27,200 nucleotides of DNA from an uncultured Lachnospiraceae bacterium (GTDB taxonomy: Bacteria > Bacillota > Clostridia > Lachnospirales > Lachnospiraceae), in NCBI GenBank assembly GCA_910588965.1, contig CAJUSO010000037.1, positions 1-27,200 of the forward strand, given 5' to 3'. Every line of letters begins with the position of its first letter. Positions within the stretch are counted from its first letter, which is position 1. Shown in pieces: positions 14,392-21,236 of the stretch. The notes below the pieces were generated by a model. That model ran no database searches. It was not told where the DNA came from and was given only the letters and a program-made list of their open reading frames with translations. The translations under genes and the position numbers were made by a program.

Positions 14392-15252
14392 TTACGGCGC
14401 CTCCTGTATGGAGGACAGGTATTCCAGGATGCTATGCAGCGCCACATTCCCTTCCCCCACTGCTTTGGCATATTGGTACGGCCTGCCGGTACAGTCCCCG
14501 GCAGCAAAACAGCCTTTTAAATTCGTCCTCTGCATCCGGTCTACCTGGATGTGGGCTCCCTCCATCTGCAGGCCGTTCAGGAGCACAGCCGGGCTGATGC
14601 TGTCCTTTAGGAAGAACACGCCCTCCACGGGGATTTCCTGCCCTTGGTGGCTAATGGCCTGTACACGGCCCTCGCCAGAAACCTTGGTAGGATACCCCTG
14701 GATGACGGATGTATTTTCCCTATGTATGCTGCAGCCTTTGTAAGCAGCAAAGACCGTTACCTGGCTGGCTATATCCGCCAGGTATTCTATTTCCGGCTCA
14801 AACTTGGGGCTTGTGCAGGCAACGGCAATATTTTTCTGCTTGTAGAGGAAGCCGTCGCAGGTAGCGCAATAGCTGACCCCTTTCCCCAGCAGTTCTGTTT
14901 CCCCTGGGACAGCCTTGGACGTTTCCATGCCTGTGGCCAAGAGGATTGCCCTGGCCTCATGGATCTCCTGCCCCAGGCTGACAGCATAATAATTCCCCAT
15001 CGGGTAAATGGCAGTGACCTGCCCCGGCATCAGGGTAAGCCCTATCCCTTCAATCTGGCCCAGGAAGGACTCCTTCATCTCCTGCCCTGTCACATCCGGC
15101 AGGCCTGGGTAATTGCGGATGCGTTCTGCCTTTTCAATTTTGGCGCTTAAATCTGCATGGCCGAACCAAAGGAAGCCCAAATCCCTGGCATGGGCCGTCA
15201 AAGCGGCGGAAACGCCTGCCGGCCCGCTGCCGATAATAATCAAATCATGCAT
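14392..15252 (-). CDS. thioredoxin-reductase-like flavoprotein without NADPH motifs
   Basis: A 286-residue protein, shorter than the usual 305-320 residues of NADPH thioredoxin reductase. FAD binding is intact: GSGPAG (8-13) near the N terminus and GCFAAGDCTGRPYQYAKAVG near the end. The redox-active pair C129/C132 is present (SYCATCDG). The NADPH domain is odd: where GGGDSAxE is expected the sequence reads NIAVACTSPKFEPEIEYLAD (141-160), and the usual HRRxxxR element is replaced by FAAYKGCSIHREN. This combination is known from ferredoxin-dependent flavin thioredoxin reductases of clostridia, so the electron donor may be ferredoxin; that is inference. AGGAGG precedes ATG 15252. It is divergent from the LacI-type regulator. 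Confidence 0.82.
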   Translation of the reverse strand: MHDLIIIGSGPAGVSAALTAHARDLGFLWFGHADLSAKIEKAERIRNYPGLPDVTGQEMKESFLGQIEGIGLTLMPGQVTAIYPMGNYYAVSLGQEIHEARAILLATGMETSKAVPGETELLGKGVSYCATCDGFLYKQKNIAVACTSPKFEPEIEYLADIASQVTVFAAYKGCSIHRENTSVIQGYPTKVSGEGRVQAISHQGQEIPVEGVFFLKDSISPAVLLNGLQMEGAHIQVDRMQRTNLKGCFAAGDCTGRPYQYAKAVGEGNVALHSILEYLSSIQEAP

Positions 15253-15337
15253 AATGATACCTCCTATTTATATCTTATGATATATTTCGCCACTTTTCCA
15301 GCCCAAATTTACTATTTTACAAGAATATAAAAATTTC

Positions 15338-15357
15338 ATTTAGTAAATTTACTAAAT
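15338..15357. promoter_or_regulatory. perfect 20-bp palindromic operator upstream of the LacI-type gene
   Basis: ATTTAGTAAA followed directly by its reverse complement TTTACTAAAT. It ends 5 bases before the -35 box of the regulator gene. An imperfect extra half-site, TTTACTATT, lies at 15308-15316 towards the flavoprotein gene. The half-site is identical to that at the galK promoter. Confidence 0.78.
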
Positions 15358-15362
15358 CTTAT

Positions 15363-15390
15363 TTGCATTTTAGAAATAATTTGTTATACT
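15363..15390 (+). promoter_or_regulatory. sigma-A promoter of the LacI-type regulator
   Basis: TTGCAT (15363-15368), 16 bases, TATACT (15385-15390) with a TG extension before the -10. Confidence 0.75.
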
Positions 15391-15435
15391 ATAAGATATG
15401 CAAAACGGCGCTACTGAGAATATGGGAGGTTAATT

Positions 15436-16431
15436 ATGGCAACAATCAAAGATATTGCTGTATCTGCAGGGGTCTCCTCTGCTACCGTTTCAAGAATTTT
15501 AAACAATGACAGCACGCTGAACGTCTCCCCAGAGACACGGCAAAAAGTTCTGGACACGGCGCATTCCCTGAATTATAAGAAAAAATCCCGTGCCTCCAGC
15601 AAATCCGTTTATACCCTTGGCATCGTACAGTGGTTTTCCCCGCAGCAGGAATTGGAGGATAACTATTACCTTCTCATCCGCCAGGGAATTGAAGACTTCT
15701 GTATGCAAAACTGCATCCATGTCGTGCGTACCTATAAGGCCGACATCAACTATATGGATGCCCTCAAAAATGTGGACGCCTTAATCTGTGTCGGGAAATT
15801 CAGCAAAGACGAGGTAAAGCGGTTCCGTGAAATGTCTTCCAGCATTATTTTCTTAGATATGCCAGTGGCAGACAGCAACGTATCCACCATTACCTTAGAT
15901 TTTGAACATGCTATGGCCATGGGGATGGATTACCTGACTTCCCTGGGCCATAAGAGAATCGGGTTCCTGGGCGGCAAGGAATACCTGGCTGACGGCAGCC
16001 TGTTCCCGGATATGCGCAAAATCCTTTTCATGCAGTACTGTGAAGAGCATGGGCTGGAATATAAGCCTTATATGCTAGAAGAGGTATTTTCCATTGAATC
16101 CGGATACCGCATGATGAATACCATCCTGACACTGCCCATCTTACCTACGGCGGTCATCGCATCCAGCGACCCAATCGCAATCGGCGCCCTGCGGGCCCTT
16201 AATGACCGGGGCGTCCGGGTGCCGGAGGAAATTTCCCTGATGGGGTTTGACGACACCAGCCTGTCCGCATTTACCTCGCCGCCCTTGACCACCATCCATG
16301 CCCCGGCATACGATATGGGGAACTTTGGCGCGAATATCCTGTACAACATCTTAAAACTGCAGCCTGCCACAGCCATGAAAATACAGCTGCCCTGCCAGCT
16401 CAGGGTACGGCAGTCCTGCGGGAAGGCATAG
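15436..16431 (+). CDS. LacI/GalR-family transcriptional regulator
   Basis: A 331-residue protein. The N-terminal LacI HTH and hinge helix read MATIKDIAVSAGVSSATVSR and continue ILNNDSTLNVSPETRQKVLD. From about residue 60 a periplasmic-binding-protein-like sensor domain follows (LGIVQWFSPQQ, HKRIGFLGGKEYL, PTAVIASSDPIAIGALRALN, ISLMGFDDTSLSAFTSPPLTT). The size and layout match sugar-responsive repressors. Matching inverted repeats lie before its own gene and over the galK promoter, so control of galKT with a galactose-related inducer and autoregulation are likely. GGGAGGTTAATT precedes the ATG. It resembles streptococcal-type GalR in role, but I cannot confirm orthology, so no symbol is given. 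Confidence 0.9.
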   Translation: MATIKDIAVSAGVSSATVSRILNNDSTLNVSPETRQKVLDTAHSLNYKKKSRASSKSVYTLGIVQWFSPQQELEDNYYLLIRQGIEDFCMQNCIHVVRTYKADINYMDALKNVDALICVGKFSKDEVKRFREMSSSIIFLDMPVADSNVSTITLDFEHAMAMGMDYLTSLGHKRIGFLGGKEYLADGSLFPDMRKILFMQYCEEHGLEYKPYMLEEVFSIESGYRMMNTILTLPILPTAVIASSDPIAIGALRALNDRGVRVPEEISLMGFDDTSLSAFTSPPLTTIHAPAYDMGNFGANILYNILKLQPATAMKIQLPCQLRVRQSCGKA

Positions 16432-16470
16432 GGTGTAAGGACGCACCCTCCAAGGCTTCAAAAGAGACGA

Positions 16471-16572
16471 TAAAATGGGGCTGCCGCAAATCAGCCGATA
16501 CCTGCCATATGCAGCGCATGTTTCCGAAGATGCCCTGCATATATGGCGGATTGGGGGGGTGCGGCAGCCCTA
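16471..16572. terminator. large terminator-like hairpin between the LacI-type gene and the antitoxin gene
   Basis: GGGCTGCCGCA (16478-16488) pairs perfectly with TGCGGCAGCCC (16560-16570). Inside, GCCATATGCAG (near 16504-16514) pairs with CTGCATATATGGC (near 16535-16547) with a two-base bulge. On the minus strand the stem is followed by CCATTTTATC, so it best serves the antitoxin gene. Confidence 0.65.
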
Positions 16573-16582
16573 TCAATCCTAG

Positions 16583-17605
16583 TTAAGACATACATTTCGA
16601 TACTACATCATGTAAATATTCCCCCATATTCGACATATTCCCCGGTTCTATTTTGTATTGCCTGGAAACCTTACTGTAATACCCCTTCATCTCCTCCCTA
16701 TCTATCTCTTCCCGGCATGGCTCTTCTTCATGGTATCCCTCCCTTGCTTTCCTGTATGGCTCCTCATAATGGCAGATTTCTTCCAATGTCTTGGCATTGT
16801 ATCTATCAAAATAATATTTTTTCACTGCCTCCAAAACCTGCCGCTCCTCCTCCGCAAAAGCCTCTTCTCTCCTGACCTTCGGCAGCGGGTCAAAACGGAA
16901 TGGCTTTAAAAGGCGGTATACTTGCGGATATACCGCGCCATGCGCCCAGGCCTGGCATCTCCCTTCAAACATTTCCCGATGGAGTAATGCCATACTCCAT
17001 CCCTGTGTAAAATATAATAATTTCTGCAAGGCAAGATGTGTAACCGGAGCCTCTTCAGAAGATTGGGATAAAAACCAATGCGCGACAGAAAATATCCTCC
17101 CATTCGCCCTCTCCAGTCCCCCAAATACTTCATCCACTTTCTTCTGTGCTTTCTGGAAAGGCTTTTCTTCCTGGATTTCCCCGTCCGTTTTTCTAGCGTT
17201 GCCATCCAGCATCCTTTGAAATAGATAGGGGTTCTTTAGCCCTTTCAGCTTATCGCTATTTGATTTGTTCGGCGTATAGTTACCATTGATATACCTTGTC
17301 AAGGTAATTTCTCCCCATCCCAATAACCTGCTCAAGTATTTCTGGCTAAGGCCATATACCTTCAATATTTCCTGGATTTCCTCCTTGGTGATAATCTGCC
17401 GTTGCTTCCGTATGATGCTATTCGCCTGTTCCGAAATGCCCTGCTCTATAACTTCATCATATATCGGAGCGCCGCAAGCCTGGCAGAACGGAATGTCTAC
17501 TACCAACTCAAAACCATAGCCCTCACCTTCGTATTTCCTGATGCTTTTCCGGAATACATACCCTCCTTGCGCACCGCACTCAAAACAGAATCCTGCATTG
17601 GCCAT
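16583..17605 (-). CDS. zinc-finger/HTH/Panacea-domain antitoxin (MqsA- and SocA-like)
   Basis: A 340-residue protein in three parts. Residues 1-50 hold a zinc-binding pair of knuckles, C7xxC10 and C41xxC44, as in MqsA. Residues about 70-115 form an HTH (EIQEILKVYGLSQKYLSRLL followed by GWGEITLTRYINGNYTP). Residues about 165-315 form a Panacea (DUF4065/SocA-like) domain: FSVAHWFLSQSS, THLALQKLLYFTQGWSMALL and CQAWAHGAVYPQVYRLLKPF. Panacea domains are known as versatile toxin-neutralising domains. It lies 136 bases downstream of the MqsR-like toxin gene on the same strand and has its own AAAGGAGCGG site. The HTH probably binds the palindrome at 18215-18244 for autoregulation; that is inference. 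Confidence 0.85.
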   Translation of the reverse strand: MANAGFCFECGAQGGYVFRKSIRKYEGEGYGFELVVDIPFCQACGAPIYDEVIEQGISEQANSIIRKQRQIITKEEIQEILKVYGLSQKYLSRLLGWGEITLTRYINGNYTPNKSNSDKLKGLKNPYLFQRMLDGNARKTDGEIQEEKPFQKAQKKVDEVFGGLERANGRIFSVAHWFLSQSSEEAPVTHLALQKLLYFTQGWSMALLHREMFEGRCQAWAHGAVYPQVYRLLKPFRFDPLPKVRREEAFAEEERQVLEAVKKYYFDRYNAKTLEEICHYEEPYRKAREGYHEEEPCREEIDREEMKGYYSKVSRQYKIEPGNMSNMGEYLHDVVSKCMS

Positions 17606-17689
17606 TTTGCCGCTCCTTTCCCTGTGTATTCTTTATGTATGTAAATTTTGCTTCTTTATTAAAATATGTACTTTATATGTAATATTCCC

Positions 17690-17718
17690 CATCTGTGCAC
17701 AGGATATATGCACAGATG
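17690..17718. promoter_or_regulatory. inverted repeat between toxin and antitoxin genes
   Basis: CATCTGTGCA (17690-17699) and TGCACAGATG (17709-17718) form a perfect 10-bp inverted repeat with a 9-nt spacer. No U-tract follows on the minus strand, so it is not a standard terminator. It may be a second operator, or an mRNA hairpin that sets toxin/antitoxin output. Confidence 0.5.
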
Positions 17719-17741
17719 AGCAATTTGTTTCCTTTATTAAT

Positions 17742-18182
17742 TTACGGTCCTTCTATGTTTGATTGATAATCTTGATATGGGAAGCCCAATTTTAATTCTG
17801 GTGATGACGGCTGCTCTGGATGAAACGACATAATAAGCAGCGACTGTCCCCGTATTTCCCTAATTTTCAATTTGATATACAATGCTTCTTCTTGATCTAC
17901 TAACTTCTTTGTAATCCCAAAAAACCAGAACTGCTCATTGGGAAATTTACTGTTGCTATCCCAATCTGTATAGCTATAATGGCAAACCTGTAGCTCATTA
18001 ATCACACACTCCATATCCTCCTGCTTAATTCCTGTCTCCGCCATATAAGCCAATGTCTTATTAACTTTCCCATTTGCCCAAGGCCTGTTATTTACGATTA
18101 CTTTTCCTTTTTGAAAAAGCAATCTTTTTACATTTTCCAAAAACTGCCTGACTTCGGAGACAGTTTTTTGGCAATTTTCCAT
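17742..18182 (-). CDS. MqsR-like toxin candidate
   Basis: A 146-residue protein. Its layout follows the MqsR/RelE-type fold: an N-terminal helix (TVSEVRQFLENVKRLLFQKG), a helical middle with TLAYMAETGIKQEDMECVINEL, and C-terminal strands EALYIKLKIREIRGQSLLIMSF that parallel the YLKI...LIVSF end of MqsR. MqsR toxins cleave mRNA at GC(U) sites; activity here is inference. The catalytic residues cannot be assigned with certainty by eye. GGGAGGAAAAAC precedes the ATG. It is the first gene of the operon, before the zinc-finger/HTH/Panacea gene, which is the mqsR-mqsA order. It is longer than the roughly 98-residue E. coli MqsR. Confidence 0.65.
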   Translation of the reverse strand: MENCQKTVSEVRQFLENVKRLLFQKGKVIVNNRPWANGKVNKTLAYMAETGIKQEDMECVINELQVCHYSYTDWDSNSKFPNEQFWFFGITKKLVDQEEALYIKLKIREIRGQSLLIMSFHPEQPSSPELKLGFPYQDYQSNIEGP

Positions 18183-18214
18183 GTTTTTCCTCCCCTCTCC
18201 CGTAAAATACGCAA

Positions 18215-18244
18215 AATGGTATCATTGATAACAATGATACCATT
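18215..18244. promoter_or_regulatory. operator palindrome of the toxin-antitoxin operon
   Basis: AATGGTATCATTG (18215-18227) and CAATGATACCATT (18232-18244) form a perfect 13-bp inverted repeat with a 4-base spacer. It directly abuts the -10 box, covering the expected transcription start, which is typical of antitoxin autoregulation. Confidence 0.82.
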
Positions 18245-18272
18245 ATTATAACACATCGTTTTACACTGTCAA
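18245..18272 (-). promoter_or_regulatory. sigma-A promoter of the toxin-antitoxin operon
   Basis: On the minus strand, consensus TTGACA (18267-18272), 16 bases, then consensus TATAAT (18245-18250). A strong promoter overlapped downstream by the 13-bp inverted repeat. Confidence 0.88.
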
Positions 18273-18333
18273 ATACCAAACGTACATATAAATATTTTTT
18301 TCTTATCAGAACCCTAAAAAATTTCCAATAAGG

Positions 18334-18367
18334 GAAAAAGGCTTTACCACTATGACATGGTAAAGCC
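18334..18367 (-). terminator. terminator of the atp operon
   Basis: GGCTTTACCA (18340-18349) and TGGTAAAGCC (18358-18367) form a perfect 10-bp stem with an 8-nt loop. On the minus strand it is followed by TTTTTCCC. It lies about 40 bases after atpC. Confidence 0.9.
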
Positions 18368-18404
18368 TTCTATCTTCGATTCTGTTTCCTGCTACCTGCA
18401 ATGG

Positions 18405-18812
18405 CTACTGTTTCACATTAATCCGGACCAGCGCCCTCTTTAAAGCCATTTCTGCCCGCACCAGGTCTATCTCTGCGCTGTGGTTGCGGATCCGCTCTTC
18501 TGCCCGGGCCTTGGCAGCTTCTGCCCGGGGTACGTCAATCTCATCCGGCCATTCCGCCACCTCTGCCAAGAAGGTCACCTTGTCCCCTAAAATCTGCACA
18601 AAGCCTGCATGGACTGCCGCCGTCTTCTTGCCGCCGTCCTGCGTAATGGTCACGGCCCCGGGAGCCAGCACGGTAGTCAGGGGGATATGATGCTTGTAGA
18701 CACCCATCTCGCCTTCCACAGAGGTAAATTCCACCATGAAGGCTTCCCCTTCGTAAAACACCCGGTCCGGCGTGATAATCTCTAACCGAAAATTCCTGCT
18801 CTCATCTGCCAT
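18405..18812 (-). CDS. atpC: ATP synthase F1 epsilon subunit
   Basis: A 135-residue protein. The N-terminal beta-sandwich starts with FRLEIITPDRVFYEGEAFMV and contains GEMGVYKHHIPLTTVL. A C-terminal helical hairpin follows (PRAEAAKARAEERIRN, LVRAEMALKRALVRINV). The usual length and domain layout. It is part of the central rotor stalk and may inhibit ATP hydrolysis. It is the last gene of the operon, 11 bases behind atpD and ahead of the terminator. Confidence 0.95.
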   Translation of the reverse strand: MADESRNFRLEIITPDRVFYEGEAFMVEFTSVEGEMGVYKHHIPLTTVLAPGAVTITQDGGKKTAAVHAGFVQILGDKVTFLAEVAEWPDEIDVPRAEAAKARAEERIRNHSAEIDLVRAEMALKRALVRINVKQ

Positions 18813-18823
18813 ATGCCCACCCC

Positions 18824-20215
18824 CTACTTCATGCGGGCGCGAACTTCATCAATGGACCCTGCATTCAGGAAATGGCCTTCTGGAACGTCGTCATGCTTGC
18901 CCTCCAGGATTTCCTTGAATCCACGGAGCGTCTCAGCAATCGGCACGTATTTGCCGTCCAGCCCGGTAAACTGGGTTGCCACAAAGAACGGCTGGGACAG
19001 GAACCTCTGCACCTTACGGGCACGGTTTACCACCAGCTTGTCGTCCTCGGACAATTCATCCATACCAAGGATTGCGATAATATCCTGTAATTCTTTGTAC
19101 CTCTGTAAAATCTCCTGCACGCCGCGGGCTACCTCAAAGTGCTCCTGCCCTACGACACGGGGATCCAAAATACGGGAAGTGGAGTCCAAAGGATCCACTG
19201 CCGGGTATATACCAAGCTCCGCAATGGAACGTGACAACGTGGTCGTCGCATCCAAATGGGCGAAGGTCGTAGCCGGGGCTGGGTCAGTCAAGTCATCCGC
19301 CGGCACATATACAGCCTGCACGGAAGTGATGGACCCGTTCTTTGTGGAAGTGATACGCTCCTGCAGGGCGCCCATTTCCGTCTGCAGCGTAGGCTGGTAA
19401 CCTACGGCGGAAGGCATACGCCCTAAGAGGGCGGACACTTCGGAACCTGCCTGGGTAAAACGGAAAATATTGTCAATAAACAGCAGCACGTCCTTCCCGC
19501 CCTTGTCACGGAAATACTCTGCCATGGTAAGGCCTGTAAGGCCCACGCGCATACGGGCTCCAGGCGGCTCGTTCATCTGCCCGAACACCATGCACGTCTT
19601 ATCAATAACCCCGGATTCCTTCATTTCGTAGTAAAGGTCGTTCCCTTCACGGGTACGCTCGCCTACGCCTGTAAATACGGAATATCCGGAATGCTCTGTG
19701 GCAATGTTGTGGATTAATTCCTGGATCAAAACGGTCTTGCCCACGCCTGCACCGCCGAACAGCCCAATCTTACCGCCCTTCTGGTAGGGGCAGAGCAAAT
19801 CCACCACCTTAATGCCTGTCTCCAGCATCTCTGTGGAAGTCGCCTGTTCCTCAAACGTGGGGGCTTTCCTATGGATTGGCATGTATTCCACCTTCTTGGG
19901 CGGCGCCTTCTCATCAATCGGCTCGCCCAATACGTTGAACATACGCCCCAAAGTCTGCTCGCCAACCGGGATGGTAATCGGAGCCCCAGTGGCCTCCACA
20001 TCCATCCCGCGGACCAAGCCATCCGTAGAACCCATGGCAATACATCTTACCGTATCATCACCCAGATGCTGGGAAACCTCTACAACCAGACGCTTCCCGT
20101 CCTTTAACGGGATGTTGATTGCTTCGTTGATTTCCGGCAGGGCGCCTTCGGAAAACTTAATATCCAAAACGGCGCCGATAATCTGAGTGATTTTACCTAT
20201 ATTCTTTTCTGCCAT
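18824..20215 (-). CDS. atpD: ATP synthase F1 beta subunit
   Basis: A 463-residue catalytic subunit with Walker A GGAGVGKT (154-161), GERTREGNDLYYEM, the Walker B stretch DVLLFIDNIFRFTQAGSEVS, and ALLGRMPSAVGYQPTL. ATG 20215 is chosen because AAGGAGTG lies just upstream and MAEKNIGKITQIIG is the normal N terminus; an in-frame start 96 bases upstream would run into atpG. A 70-base gap separates it from atpG and holds a hairpin (20252-20279). Confidence 0.97.
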   Translation of the reverse strand: MAEKNIGKITQIIGAVLDIKFSEGALPEINEAINIPLKDGKRLVVEVSQHLGDDTVRCIAMGSTDGLVRGMDVEATGAPITIPVGEQTLGRMFNVLGEPIDEKAPPKKVEYMPIHRKAPTFEEQATSTEMLETGIKVVDLLCPYQKGGKIGLFGGAGVGKTVLIQELIHNIATEHSGYSVFTGVGERTREGNDLYYEMKESGVIDKTCMVFGQMNEPPGARMRVGLTGLTMAEYFRDKGGKDVLLFIDNIFRFTQAGSEVSALLGRMPSAVGYQPTLQTEMGALQERITSTKNGSITSVQAVYVPADDLTDPAPATTFAHLDATTTLSRSIAELGIYPAVDPLDSTSRILDPRVVGQEHFEVARGVQEILQRYKELQDIIAILGMDELSEDDKLVVNRARKVQRFLSQPFFVATQFTGLDGKYVPIAETLRGFKEILEGKHDDVPEGHFLNAGSIDEVRARMK

Positions 20216-20251
20216 AATTTCACTCCTTGTAATCTTGTTATATAGCTTACT

Positions 20252-20279
20252 GGCACCCACGCCTGTCACAGTGGGCGCC
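20252..20279 (-). other. intergenic hairpin between atpG and atpD
   Basis: GGCACCCAC (20252-20260) pairs with GTGGGCGCC (20271-20279), with one G-U pair. No U-tract follows, so it is more likely an mRNA-processing or stability element than a terminator. Confidence 0.5.
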
Positions 20280-20285
20280 GATAGA

Positions 20286-21143
20286 TTAAGATATCGCTTC
20301 AGCGCCTGCAATAATCTCTGTCAGCTCCTGTGTAATAGAGCCTTGCCGCGCCCTGTTATATTTCAATGTCAAATCACTGATCATTTCTTCTGCATTGCTG
20401 GTCGCAGAATCCATTGCCTGCATCCTGGCGCCATTTTCGCTCGCCACTGCCTCCACCAAAGCGCCGTAAAAGAGGCTGGTCATATATTTCGGGATAATCA
20501 AATCCAGCGCCTCTTCCTCATTGGGCTCATAGTTCATCAGCACATTGCTTTCTGCCGCCTGGATCTCCGCCTCGTCAAATTCCACGGGCAGAAGCTTCAT
20601 CAAAGTAGGAACATGGCTCACGGTATTCTTGAAATGGGTGTAAGCCAGGTAAATCTCTCCGATTTCCCCTTTGGCAAAGGCTTCCAGCACATCCTTGCAG
20701 ATCCTGGACGCATCCTCATAGGTGGGGCCTTCGATGACGTCGGAATAATCCTGCTTCATCTCATAGCCCTTCCTTGCCAGCACCTCCTTGGCCTTACGGC
20801 CAATCACGTAAATCTGGGCATCCTCCCTGGCAATCCCGCTGCCTGTGACAAGCTTCACAATATTGGAATTATACCCGCCGGCCAGCCCACGGTTGGAAGC
20901 GATCGTAATAATCGCCTTCTTCTGGGAAACCCCAGGCTTCAGGTAAGGATGTTCCATACTCCCAGACCTTGCCAGCATGGAAGTTACCGTCTGGTACATA
21001 TAATTGAAGTATGGGTTAGACTGCTCCGCACGGCTCCTGGCTTTCTGCAATTTAACAGTAGAAACAAGCTTCATGGCTTTTGTGATTTGCTGCGTACTCT
21101 GTATGCTGCCTTTTCTTCTCTTGATGTCCCTCATGGACGCCAT
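20286..21143 (-). CDS. atpG: ATP synthase F1 gamma subunit
   Basis: A 285-residue rotor shaft subunit. The N-terminal helix MASMRDIKRRKGSIQSTQQI continues TKAMKLVSTVKLQKA. The centre carries AIITIASNRGLAGGYNSNIV, and the C-terminal helix carries NGARMQAMDSATSNAEEMIS and LTLKYNRARQGSITQELTEI. These are the standard marks of the family. GGTGGTGAA serves as a modest ribosome binding site. It lies 93 bases behind atpA. Confidence 0.96.
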   Translation of the reverse strand: MASMRDIKRRKGSIQSTQQITKAMKLVSTVKLQKARSRAEQSNPYFNYMYQTVTSMLARSGSMEHPYLKPGVSQKKAIITIASNRGLAGGYNSNIVKLVTGSGIAREDAQIYVIGRKAKEVLARKGYEMKQDYSDVIEGPTYEDASRICKDVLEAFAKGEIGEIYLAYTHFKNTVSHVPTLMKLLPVEFDEAEIQAAESNVLMNYEPNEEEALDLIIPKYMTSLFYGALVEAVASENGARMQAMDSATSNAEEMISDLTLKYNRARQGSITQELTEIIAGAEAIS

Positions 21144-21236
21144 AATGATTCACCACCTAACTAACCTGCCCATCCTGCATGGCTTTTGTGCCAGCCACGC
21201 CCCAGATGGCGCAAATCTTCTACTCTTCCCTTATTC

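Noticed and set aside
20187..21164. 325-codon plus-strand open frame
   Set aside because: It lies opposite atpG and the start of atpD, whose proteins are unmistakable, and its own translation resembles no family. It is an antisense shadow.
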